A program made the position numbers and the translations under genes. The notes beneath the pieces are model-generated. The model saw nothing but the letters and a program-made list of their open reading frames with translations, was not told the DNA's origin and did not search any database. Shown piece after piece: positions 45,351 through 54,900 of a stretch of DNA of 64,000 nucleotides. The stretch lies in NCBI GenBank assembly GCA_963922205.1, contig CAWUHX010000328.1, positions 1-64,000 of the forward strand. The letters run 5' to 3'. Each line of letters starts with the position of its first letter. Position 1 is the first letter of the stretch. Source of the DNA: Romanomermis culicivorax. Lineage: Eukaryota; Nematoda; Enoplea; Mermithida; Mermithidae.

Positions 45351-46638
45351 ATGACGAAATTTTTACTTTTTCTTTCGGCAATTTTTTACGTTTCGTACGC
45401 TATTCGTACCACTACGACAGCTTCGCGACGATCTTCCGTCGACGCCGCGGGATGTTGTACGATGACCGTCTATCCGGAAGGCAAAGTTTGGATTAGTACG
45501 GCGGCCCAACCGACACCGACTGACGATCGACCGCCGGCCGTCGGAGCATTCCGCGAATCGACTCAAATTGGTTCGGCGAAACGCAAAAGCGCCGTACGAG
45601 GCTCGGCCCAACCGATTGCGCAACCGGTCGCCCGAAGCGCCGCCTCCATCAATTATACGTTATACGACCCGTACGGCATAATCACCAAAGTTTGGGCTTA
45701 CGACGTCGATCAATCGGGAGCAATTTTGAGCCATAAAAAAGTGTTCGAAGCCGACGCCGACACGTTGAAATGCCCGGCCGGCTATACGACCGACAATCCC
45801 GAACACAAAGAAATGACGAAAGGAGCGCACGCCCAAACGCTTTGTCTACAACAGAACGGGTTGGCGGCGCAAAATTTGAAACCTGACAAATGGTACGCTA
45901 TTTGTCGCGAACGATCGTGCAATACTTGCCATTTGGACAAGATGAAAAATACGGTAAGCAGGCCCCGCCTACTTTTGTTGTACTCATAGATCGTCCTTAA
46001 TGTACGTATTTCCCGCACCCACGCTTACCCGATTAACTTAATTAATAGTACTTAAACTCGACACTGATTACCCTACCAATCAAGAAAAGGTACTTCTCCC
46101 GAATTAAAATGAACACAGGAAAGGAAACCGCGTACCGACGTGTGCTACAGTAAGATGGCTGTTGATGGTCCCCATGGCTCACTCCACTTGGTACTTGCGG
46201 GCCTCATGCACCAATCGACAAAACTGACAAAATCGGCGGAAACACACTGCAACACTTTTTTTTCACAATCGCTCCATTTTAAACCTACACTTTTTTTTCT
46301 AGAAAAAGTTTCCCGAATACGTTAAAGTCGAATCGGCCAAAATTCAAAACGACAAGCTCGTTATACAAATGTCGGTTTTGGAAGCCGGTATGCGCTATAA
46401 TGTAAGCGTCGAAGTTGGCGCCGGTCGACCCGCGTTGGCCAACGCGACAATTCCGGCGAGCCAAACGACGGCGTCGATCCAAGTAACGAACCCGCCCGAT
46501 ACGATCTATCGCCTACCGATGTACGTACACGCTACTCCGTGGCCTAAAATCGATGGCGTCACGTGCGGCGTTTCGTCTCGACGTCAATTGGCCATCGTGC
46601 CGCCTATTAAAAAAGTTGGAGCGTTGAGCCGGGAATGA
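45351..46638 (+). CDS. Secreted cysteine-rich protein, paralog D, with Pro/Ala-rich insert (unrecognised family)
   Basis: Exon 1 is 45351-45953 and exon 2 is 46303-46638, with a phase-0 intron at the same codon as in A-C (ACG|GTAAGC ... TTTTTTTTCTAG). The product is 312 residues with a clear signal peptide (about residues 1-17). It is the most diverged member: GCCTMTVYPEGKVWIS, then an insert of about 50 residues rich in P, A, R, S and T (about residues 52-100) that the other paralogs lack. Then come NYTLYDPYG, VWAYDVDQSG, CPAGYTTDNPEH, KPDKWYAICRERSC and LDKMKNT. Exon 2 has the family ATPWPKIDGVTC end. Eight family cysteines are kept. Codon use is GC-richer than its neighbours. The insert holds KRKS and could be a processing or linker region. 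Function is unknown. Confidence 0.83.
46130..46260 (-). repeat. Dispersed element copy 8, inverted, inside the paralog D intron
   Basis: Read on the minus strand: TGTTGCAGTGTGTTTCCGCC, GATTTTGTCAGTTTTGTCG, GCCCGCAAGTACCAAGTGGAG, GGGGACCATCAACAGCC and ATCTTACTGTAGCACACG. These align block by block with the copies at 35.8, 42.1 and 42.7 kb, in opposite orientation. Confidence 0.8.
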
Positions 46639-46831
46639 TATTGCGCAATGTATGCTAGATTTTCTAGGTCAACATTTATCAGCTGTTTTGTCAAATTTGG
46701 TAATAATTTTGTCGCCGCGGGATTAACCTAGATTACGTAATTATTGGATAGGTCGACTGTAATAAAATTTGTAGTAGGTTGTTCAGTTTTTCCGCATTAA
46801 CGAGTAAACTTTCCATTTGCGCGTGCTAAAA
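46639..46831. other. Intergenic spacer before the MLT-10-like gene
   Basis: Short spacer with AATAAAA at 46761-46767. This could be a poly(A) signal for paralog D, about 125 bp after its stop. GATTACGTAATT (46731) is palindromic. No TATA box is seen for the downstream gene. Confidence 0.4.
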
Positions 46832-48905
46832 ATGAATTTTTGCGTTGCTCTAGCCACAATATTATGTTATATTACACGGAGAGGTAAGCCAAAATTGGTA
46901 GTTTCCCGTAAATTTGATGTTTCAAAATATGCTAAATTTCTAGGTTTAAGTGGCTTCTCGGAATCTTACCCGCATTTTAATACGACCGATGACTCGGATG
47001 TTGAAAACTTTTCTACGCAAATGCTTGCGCAAGCTATTTCGTCAGTTATGGCTGCTACGGCTACTAAAATGATGATCAACGAAGATGCTGCGAGCGTTGA
47101 ATCGTGCACGCAAACGGCTCAAGATTTGTCGGAATACGCTCAATGTCTAGAACCATTGTGGAATCACGCTGAGTAAAATCGGAGGTCACTTTTCGGAGAC
47201 GCTATCCAAACTTTTTTTGTCCATTTTAGGCTACACGACAGAGCGAAAAAAAGTATCGAATCGGCGCAATGGTCGCAAATGAATGACGAAAATCAGCGTT
47301 CGATGAAAAAAGTTGCAGCCGCGGCTCCAAGGGCCAAATCGCCGATTGGTCACGTGGCAGATTTTTTCACTTCCTTATTCGCAAAACCTAAAATTGAAAA
47401 ATACAGTAACCCAAAAATATTTTTTTGTAAAGTTTCATCTTGTAAATTTTCCTATAGAAAAACCTGCATCCGATGATTCGAACATTATGGCCGGAACTTT
47501 AGTCGAATCGTTCGTACACAAATTGTTCGAGCCCGTCGATGGACTAATAGACGCGATTCACAGCGACGATGAGGAAAATGATGACGAGCCGCTTACGATA
47601 AAAAACAAAATGGCCGATTTTGTCGAAAAGATGAAAAAAAGCGAAAATTTTCAGCGATTAATGTCGACGAGACCCAAAAATCAATTGGAATTGTTGGAAG
47701 TGAGGCAAAAAAGTCTCGAATTTGCCTCCCGTGTATGATTTTTCCACCTTTTTTTCTAGAATATTCAACAACTGGTATCGAATTTGACTCGCGAAACTCC
47801 GTCGAGCGTCAAAAATGATGAGAACGCGTTCATTTTGTCGCCGCGATTTTTCCCCGTTAGTCGGCCGGAGAAAGGTCGGCGTCTATTATCGCCTGATATT
47901 TTCAGTTTCGATCACGACTCGACAAAGAAAAAATCCATCATCGACGCCGAAAATATCGCTCCGATGGACAAATTATTCGATGCCGCATTAGTCGAAGGTG
48001 ATCGCCGATCGTTGAAACGATTTATCATGCGATTATCGGGTGCCGAAGAAAAATTGAAAAAAAAGACGACAATGAGGGCATCGATAAGCAAAAATGACAA
48101 AAAGTTGAACAACGCTTTTCGACGTTTGTACGAAAGCGTTCACGCTGATCAAGTCGATGAATTGGCTCGGAATGGGTACGCTTTTTTGACGAAAAAGCAG
48201 ATGCAGATTTTTTATGGTGGAAAAAGACCGATTGTCGATAGCTATTACGGGAACGCGACATTGCGGAGCCAAATGCATAAAATTGTAGACAAGCGGGACG
48301 CGTTGGTACGATATTTCAAAAGTGCGGCCAATGGAGAGGGACTTCGATCAAAAAGGGCCGTCATAGGCAATGCTAGTGTATTGGCGCCCTTCATCCTAGC
48401 TCCGCAGGCTGCCAACCCCATAATCCTGCACCCTTTGGTCCTTTCACCCTTGGTTCTATCCCCCAGTGTCCTTGGCCCTTTGATCCTTTCCCCGGCTCTT
48501 TTCTCCCCTTTGGTCCTCTCACCCTCCGTCCTAGGCGGAGCCGTCCTCAGCCCCCTAGTTGGCGACGCTTTAGTTCTTTCCCCGTTGGTCCTCTTCCCGA
48601 TCATCCTAAGCCCCCTACTATTGAGCCCCCTTATTTTGAGCCCCCTCCTTTTGACCCCTATAGTATTGTCCCCGTTGGTCCTAAGTCCCGTTATTTTGTC
48701 GCCGTTAGTTCTATCGCCCGTCGTTCTATCGCCCGTCGTACTGTCGCCTTTGGTTTTGAGCCCCGGCTTGCTAAGCCCGCTGGTGCATAGTCCCGTAGCA
48801 TCGGGCGTGAAGATGTTGTCGCCGGAGTTGATGTCGCCGAGCGTACATTCACCGAAGACGAACTACACGGTGGTGATGTCGCCGTCGATTCTATCCAAAA
48901 AGTGA
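46832..48905 (+). CDS. Moulting-cycle MLT-10-like secreted protein
   Basis: Five exons as read here: 46832-46883, 46944-47172, 47230-47405, 47458-47699 and 47760-48905, giving 614 residues. An N-terminal hydrophobic segment (MNFCVALATILCYIT) acts as signal peptide. Residues about 20-430 are the mixed charged N-terminal part typical of the moulting-cycle (DUF644-like) family. RSKR at about 429-432 is a furin-like site. From about 438 to 590 follows a run of hydrophobic P-x-x-L-S-P repeats (ILSPLVLSPVVLSP type), the hallmark of C. elegans MLT-10, a secreted hypodermal protein needed for moulting. The first intron (60 nt, a multiple of three) can also be read through. The last intron could use either of two donors (GTGAGG at 47700 or GTATGA at 47733). 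The gene is convergent with the GPCR gene. Confidence 0.85.
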
Positions 48906-48965
48906 AAAATGATATGCAAATTTAAAAACTTTTTTTATATAAAAATTGTAGTACACTATAAAAAT

Positions 48966-48971
48966 AATAAA
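48966..48971 (+). terminator. AATAAA poly(A) signal of the MLT-10-like gene
   Basis: AATAAA 61 bp after the stop codon at 48903-48905, within AT-rich DNA. Confidence 0.55.
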
Positions 48972-48975
48972 ATTT

Positions 48976-49043
48976 TCAATCTGATTTCATATCGATCGAT
49001 TTGTCGGTGCAACAACTGTCGACGAAACTGGTATGGTTTCTGC
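48976..49043 (-). pseudogene. Duplicated C-terminal fragment of the GPCR gene
   Basis: On the minus strand this encodes NHTSFVDSCCTDKSIDMKSD and a stop, nearly identical to the last codons of the GPCR gene (SCCADES in the real gene). Upstream of it (minus direction) the homology ends abruptly at about 49040. It is therefore a tail-only copy without the seven-transmembrane part. Confidence 0.85.
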
Positions 49044-49204
49044 CGAGGGCCGAGCGTTGAAGGGCTTCCTGGGTGGTGCCGTAGCTGTCCCACCATTGGC
49101 CAATGTCAGGGTAGGTGTAATCATCCCGACCAGGGCTCAACAAAAATGGCCGGGTTCGGGACCCGTGGATTGTCTACAACATCAATGCTACGGGTGGAAT
49201 GTTG
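49044..49204. other. Unique filler between the two tail copies
   Basis: About 160 bp (GAGGGCCGAGCG ... ACCATACAATATG) of balanced composition that matches neither gene end in the window. I see no gene; it may be residue of the duplicated segment or an insertion. Confidence 0.4.
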
Positions 49205-49310
49205 TATGTTACCATACAATATGTGCGGCGTGAAAATGTTGTCGCCTGAGTTGATGTCCCCGGGCGTACATTCGCCAAAGACAAACTACATGGTGGTGAT
49301 GTTGCCGTCG
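49205..49310 (+). pseudogene. Duplicated C-terminal fragment of the MLT-10-like gene
   Basis: GGCGTGAAAATGTTGTCGCC and the following bases encode GVKMLSPELMSPGVHSPK and then NYMVVMLPS, almost the same as the end of the MLT-10-like protein at about 48806-48895. Its downstream flank (ATATGCAAATTATATAAC, TAAAAATAATAACATTTTCAATCTG) also matches the flank of the true gene end. Confidence 0.85.
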
Positions 49311-49345
49311 ATATGCAAATTATATAACTTTTTTAATATAAAAAT

Positions 49346-49351
49346 TTTATT
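49346..49351 (-). terminator. Poly(A) signal of the GPCR gene
   Basis: TTTATT on the plus strand, AATAAA on the minus strand, about 26 bp past the GPCR stop codon. Confidence 0.5.
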
Positions 49352-49376
49352 AAATGCTATAAAAATAATAACATTT

Positions 49377-50699
49377 TCAATCTGATTTCATATCAATGGA
49401 TTCATCGGCGCAACAACTGTCGACAAAACTGGTATGGTTTTTCCTAACGACGGAGTGTAGGCTCGTCAACGGCACGCCGCCATTTTGGAAATGTCTCGCT
49501 AAAGGGTTAGGTCTAATACTCAGACAATTATGTTTACACAAGTCGGGACACCGACCCCGCGTATGTTGTTCGCTGGACCCCGACGCCCGGTTAGCCGTCA
49601 CGACTGTTCGATCGTGCCATCGTAGGACGCTATTCACCGAATAATGAAACGATAGAAATTTTTCTCGCAATATACGTTTGAAAGGTTCGGTGAGCAAAGC
49701 ATAGACGACGGGATTGATTGCGCAATTTAAATACGGCAATGCGTGTACGGCATTGAACGCTATTCGAAAATACCAATATTGGATATAGTACGGGTTTAAT
49801 AATACGATCAACGACATTATCCAAACGGGGCTCCAACATACGACGAATACGACGACCAACAATAATACTAATCTTGTTACTTTTCTATAAGCGTATTGTT
49901 TTTGTCGATTGCGTAATCGTTCCCGAGCTCGACGCGACGCGCGCATCAGACGCCTCAAAACTTTAAACGAAAAAAATGTAATGACCACCGTAGGCAAAGC
50001 GAAACAAAATACGAACGTATAAAGCGTGAAATAATATTCGGTCGGATTGGTCTCGTCATTGTCGGTGGCGGCTTCTTCTTCTTCGATCATTTGTTCGATA
50101 TTGGACTCGTTAACGTCCCACGATTGCGTGTCGCCGGGCCATCGGAAACTACAAATGGACAAATTGGAACCGATGTCGATAACGCCGCTATACATATAGG
50201 CCGGCATCATGGGCACCGTAATCAAGAGCCATCCGAAAATTGCGACATATTTGGCCATTTTTTGCGTACGATGAATTTTACACCAATTCGAATGGCACAA
50301 GGCTAAATAACGATCGATGGTCAATATGGTCATAAAGTAGATGGACACGTATTTGGCCGTACTATCGGCGATATGGAATAATTTGCAAACGACGGGCCCC
50401 AACGTCCAATTTTGCGTCAGTTGGAACATTACGACGCACGGTAAAAATAGAACGTAGATTAGATCGGCTAGCGACAAATTGAAAATGTAGACGTTGGTCA
50501 CCGTTCGCATACGTCGAAAGCCGATGATCATAATCAACGTTACCAGGTTTAATAATCCCGATAAAAACATTATCAAATATAAGATCATAAATCCCCATAA
50601 TACGTACGTGTTGAAATAATATTCCGTCGATATTATATTCGTCGACGAAGACAAATTTTCAAATTCAAGATTTAAAAGCCATATAGACGAACTATTCAT
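49377..50699 (-). CDS. Class A peptide GPCR, somatostatin/allatostatin-C-receptor-like
   Basis: A single-exon gene of 440 residues. The N-terminus has NSS and NLS glycosylation sites. Seven hydrophobic segments begin at about residue 33. Class A landmarks are all present: NLSLADL in TM2, C105 at the TM3 top pairing with C183 in loop 2, DRYLA at 129-133, CWSPVW in TM6 (about 278-283) and NPVVY in TM7 (309-313). Extracellular loop 2 is long and acidic (EQMIEEEEAATDNDE). The C-tail is long with CC near the end. The SLADLIYVLFLPC, TLGPVVCK and TILTIDRYLA pattern places it with the somatostatin/opioid/allatostatin-C group of neuropeptide receptors by resemblance; the ligand is not determinable. 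The ATG at 50699 follows an acceptor-like TTTTTACAG. Lack of introns hints at origin by retrocopy or intron loss. Confidence 0.93.
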   Translation of the reverse strand: MNSSSIWLLNLEFENLSSSTNIISTEYYFNTYVLWGFMILYLIMFLSGLLNLVTLIMIIGFRRMRTVTNVYIFNLSLADLIYVLFLPCVVMFQLTQNWTLGPVVCKLFHIADSTAKYVSIYFMTILTIDRYLALCHSNWCKIHRTQKMAKYVAIFGWLLITVPMMPAYMYSGVIDIGSNLSICSFRWPGDTQSWDVNESNIEQMIEEEEAATDNDETNPTEYYFTLYTFVFCFALPTVVITFFSFKVLRRLMRASRRARERLRNRQKQYAYRKVTRLVLLLVVVFVVCWSPVWIMSLIVLLNPYYIQYWYFRIAFNAVHALPYLNCAINPVVYALLTEPFKRILREKFLSFHYSVNSVLRWHDRTVVTANRASGSSEQHTRGRCPDLCKHNCLSIRPNPLARHFQNGGVPLTSLHSVVRKNHTSFVDSCCADESIDMKSD

Positions 50700-50720
50700 C
50701 GTTGTTGAGCGGCTTACGAA

Positions 50721-50730
50721 CTGTAAAAAT
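50721..50730 (-). promoter_or_regulatory. Candidate trans- or 5'-UTR splice acceptor of the GPCR gene
   Basis: On the minus strand GATTTTTACAG ends about 21 nt before the ATG, a nematode-like acceptor with a short leader. A spliced-leader exon or a distant 5' UTR exon could be joined here; no matching donor can be assigned. Confidence 0.4.
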
Positions 50731-50741
50731 CGAAACGGTTA

Positions 50742-50929
50742 TATGTTGCTAATAGAGATAAAAGTAATTAGCGAGCGTGCGCTAGCGACAATTAATGAAA
50801 ACTTAGTAGTGCATGGGAAAATGTAGAAGGAAAAGGAGAATGAAGCTAATTAATATTCTATAGCTGTTGCTAGAGTTTCTGAACTGTATGAGTAAATAGA
50901 TTATATGTCAGGCATATCTTACAGTATGA
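50742..50929. other. Upstream region of the GPCR gene
   Basis: Mixed-composition spacer with GAGATAAAAG at 50755-50764, a possible GATA motif, and no TATA box. No gene is seen. Confidence 0.35.
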
Positions 50930-51910
50930 TCGATAAAGATGTATCAAGGACCCGGGCCTGAACCCTGACCTAGACCCACACCTGGACCTGGACCTGGACC
51001 GGGTCCGGGACCGGGACCTGGACCTCGACCGGGACCTGGACCTGGACCTGGACCCAGACCTGGACCTGGACCCAGATCCGGACCCAGACCTCGATCCAGA
51101 CCTATACCCGGACCCAGGCCCAGACCCAGACCCAGACCCAGACCCGGACCCAGACCAAGACCCAGACCCAGACCAAGACCCAGACCCAGACCCAGACCCA
51201 GACCCAGACCCAGACCCAGACCCAGATTCAGACCCAGACCCAGACCCAGACCCAGACCCAGACCCAGACCCAGACCCAGACCCAGACCCAGACCGAGACC
51301 CAGACCCAGACCCAGACCCAGACCCAGACCCAGACCCAGACCCAGACCCAGACCCAGACCCAGACCCAGACCCAGACCCAGACCCAGACCCAGACCCAGA
51401 CCCAGACCCAGACCCAGACCCAGACCCGGACCCAGGCCCAGACCCAGACCCAGACCCAGACCCAGACCCAGACCCAGACCCAGACCCAGACCCAGACCCA
51501 GACCCAGACCCAGACCCAGACCCGGACCCAGGCCCAGACCCAGACCCAGACCCAGACCCAGACCCAGACCCAGACCCAGACCCAGACCCAGACCCGGACC
51601 CAGGCCCAGACCCAGACCCAGACCCAGACCCAGTCCCAGACCCAGACCTCGATCCAGACCTGGACCCAGACCCAGGCCCAGACCTGCACCCAGACCTGGA
51701 CCTGGACCCGGACCGCGACTAACATATTATATTCTACAATGTTCTAGAACATTCTGTGATTTTCCGTGATGGTATATAAGCGGCGTTATTTTGCTATTCA
51801 GTACATTACTATTGTATATCGTTAGTGTTCCAGTTGGATATTTACAAATTATCCCAAGGCTAATCTATTTTCAACTTTGTCCAGTCAGTATTCAAGACAC
51901 AACACATTTT
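50928..51910 (+). promoter_or_regulatory. Heat-shock-element/TATA cassette, copy 3, split by the hexanucleotide array
   Basis: The cassette's first block, CTTACAGTATGATC, is at 50929-50942. The HSE 1 region is replaced by the (CCCAGA)n array. HSE 2 follows as TTCtaGAAcaTTC at 51742-51754 and TATATAAG at 51773-51780. The downstream leader (GTTCCAGTTGGATATTTAC ... CAAGACACAACACATTTTTTG) matches copy 1 closely and again opens directly into a T-rich array. Confidence 0.68.
50944..51720. repeat. (CCCAGA)n hexanucleotide array
   Basis: About 780 bp. The first 120 bp is a CCTGGA/CCGGGA variant; the rest is nearly perfect CCCAGA with occasional CCCGGA, CCAGGC and CCAAGA. The G-rich strand is (TCTGGG)n, four G-triplets every 24 nt, so it can form G-quadruplexes. 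The 165-residue W-V repeat frame on the minus strand is a by-product. Confidence 0.95.
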
Positions 51911-54900
51911 TTGCATTTTTTATCTTTTTCACTTTTTACATTTTTTTGTATTTTACTTTTTTTTGCATTCTTTACATTATTTTGTTTTTTGCGTGCATTT
52001 TTGCTTCTTGCTATTTCTAATATTTTGTTTTTTCTCTGTTTCTTTTGTGTTTTTTGCATTTTTTACATTATTTAAGTTCTTTGCATTTTTTATCTTTTTC
52101 ATTTTTTACATTTTTTAGTATTTTATGTTTTGGTTGCATTCTTTACATTATTTGTTTTTTTGCGTGTATTTGTGCTTTTTGCTTTTTCCTAATTTTTTGT
52201 TTTTTCTCTGTTTCTTTTGTGTTTTTTACATTATTTTGTGTTTTTTGCATTTTTTACATTATTTATGTTTTTTGCTTTTTTTGTCTTTTTCATTTTTTAC
52301 ACTTTTTAGTATATTACCTTTTTTTGCATTCTTTACACTATTTTGTTTTTTGCGTGTATTTGTGCTTCTTGCTTTTTCTAATTTTTTGTTTTTTTCTGTT
52401 TCTTTTGTGCTTTTTACATTATTTTATGTTTTTTGCATTTTTTACATTATTTATGTTTTTTGCATTTTTATCTTTTTCATTTTTAGCATTTTTTAGTGTT
52501 TTACGTTTTTTTGCATTCTTTACATTATTTTGTTTTTTGCGTGTATTTGTGCTTTTTGCTTTTTTCTAATTTTTTGTTTTTTCTCTGTTTCTTTTGTGTT
52601 TTTTGCATTTTTTACATTATTTAAGTTCTTTGCATTTTTTATCTTTTTCATTTTTTACATTTTTTATTATTTTATGTTTTGGTTGCATTCTTTACATTAT
52701 TTGTTTTTTTGCGTGTATTTGTGCTTTTTGCTTTTTTCTAATTTTTTGTTTTTTCTCTGTTTCTTTTGTGTTTTTTACATTATTTTGTGTTTTTTGCATT
52801 TTTTACATTATTTATGTTTTTTGCTTTTTTTATCTTTTTCATTTTTTACACTTTTTAGTATATTACCTTTTTTTGCATTCTTTACACTATTTTGTTTTTT
52901 GCGTGTATTTGTGCTTCTTGCTTTTTCTAATTTTTTGTTTTTTTCTGTTTCTTTTGTGCTTTTTACATTATTTTATGTTTTTTGCATTTTTTACATTATT
53001 TATGTTTTTTGCATTTTTATCTTTTTCATTTTTAGCATTTTTTAGTGTTTTACGTTTTTTTTGCATTCTTTACATTATTTTGTTTTTTGCGTGTATTTGT
53101 GCTTTTTGCTTTTTTCTAATTTTTTGTTTTTTCTCTGTTTCTTTTGTGTTTTTTGCATTTTTTACATTATTTATGTTTTTTGCATTTTTTATCTTTTTCA
53201 TTTTTTACATTTTTTAGCATTTTAGGTTTTTATGCATTCTTTATATTATTTTCTTTTTTGCGTGTATTTGTGCTTCTTGCTTTTTATAATTTTTTGTTTT
53301 TTCTCTGTTTCTTTTGTGTTTTTTACATTATTTTGTGTTTTTTGCATTATTTACATTATTCATGTTTTTTGCATTTTTTACCTTTTTTGTTTTTTACATT
53401 TTTTAGTATTTTACGTTTTTTTTGCATTCTTTATATTATTTTCTTTTTTACGTGTATTTGTGCTTCTTGCTTTTTTCTAATTTTTGTTTTTTCTGTTTCT
53501 TTTGTGTTTTTTTACATTATTTTGTGTTTTTTGCTTTTTTTACATCATTTATGTTTCTTGCGTGTATTTGTGCTTCTTGCTTTTTCTAATTTTTTGTTTT
53601 TTCTCTGTTTCTTTTGTGTTTTTTACATTATTTTGTGTTTTTTGCATTTTTTACATTATTTATGTTTTTTGCTTTTTTTGTCTTTTTCATTTTTTACACT
53701 TTTTAGTATATTACCTTTTTTTGCATTCTTCATATTATTTTCTTTTTTTGCGCGTATTTGTGCTTTTTGCTTTTTTCAAATTTTTTGTTTTTTCTCTGTT
53801 TCTTTTGTGTTTTTTACATTATTTTATGTTTTTTGCATTATTTACATTATTCATGTTTTTTGCATTTTTTACCTTTTTTGTTTTTTACATTTTTTAGTAT
53901 TTTACGTTTTTTTGCATTCTTTATATTATTTTCTTTTTTACGTGTATTTGTGCTTCTTGCTTTTTTCTAATTTTTTGTTTTATCTGTTTCTTTTGTGTTT
54001 TTTACATTATTTTGTGTTTTTTGCATTTTTTACATTATTTATGTTTTTTGTGTGTATTTGTGCTTTTTGCTTGTTTTTTCTCTGTTTCTTTTGTGTTTTT
54101 TACATCATTCTATGTTTTTTGCATTTTTTACATTATTTATGTTTTTTGCATTTTTTATTTTTTTTGTTTTTTACATTTTTTAGTATTTTACTTTTTTTTG
54201 CATTCTTTACATTATTTTGTTTTCTCTGTGTATTTGTGCTTTTTGCTTGTTTTTTCTCTGTTTCTTTTGTGTTTTTTACATTTTTTACATTATTTATGTT
54301 TTTTGCATTTTTTATATTATTTATGTTTTTTGCATTTTTATTTTTTTTGTTTTTTACATTTTTTAGTATTTTACGTTTTTTACATTCTTTACATTATTTT
54401 GTTTTCTCTGTGTATTTGTGCTTTTTGCTTGTTTTTTCTCTGTTTCTTTTGTGTTTTTTACATTTTTTACATTATTTATGTTTTTTGCATTTTTTATCTT
54501 TTTTGTTTTTTACATTTTTAGTATTTTACTTTTTTTGCATTTTTTACACTATTTTGTTTTTTGCGTGTATTTGTGCTTCTTGCTTTTTCTAATTTTTTGT
54601 TTTTTTCTGTTTCTTTTGTGCTTTTTACATTATTTTATGTTTTTTGCATTTTTTACATTATTTATGTTTTTTGCATTTTTTTATGTTTTTTGTTTTTTAC
54701 ATTTTTAGTATTTTACTTTTTTTGCATTTTTTACACTATTTTGTTTTTTGCGTGTATTTGTGCTTCTTGCTTTTTCTAATTTTTTGTTTTTTTCTGTTTC
54801 TCTTGTGCTTTTTACATTATTTTATTTTTTTTGCATTTTTTACATTATTTATGTTTTTTGCATTTTTATCTTTTTCATTTTTAGCATTTTTTAGTGTTTT

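Noticed and set aside
50944..51720. (TCTGGG)n as an interstitial telomere
   Set aside because: It differs from the nematode telomere TTAGGC and from TTAGGG, and it lies inside a recognisable promoter cassette with genes on one side.
51228..51725. 165-codon minus-strand W-V repeat frame
   Set aside because: It is the hexanucleotide array read in triplets; no flanking coding signal.
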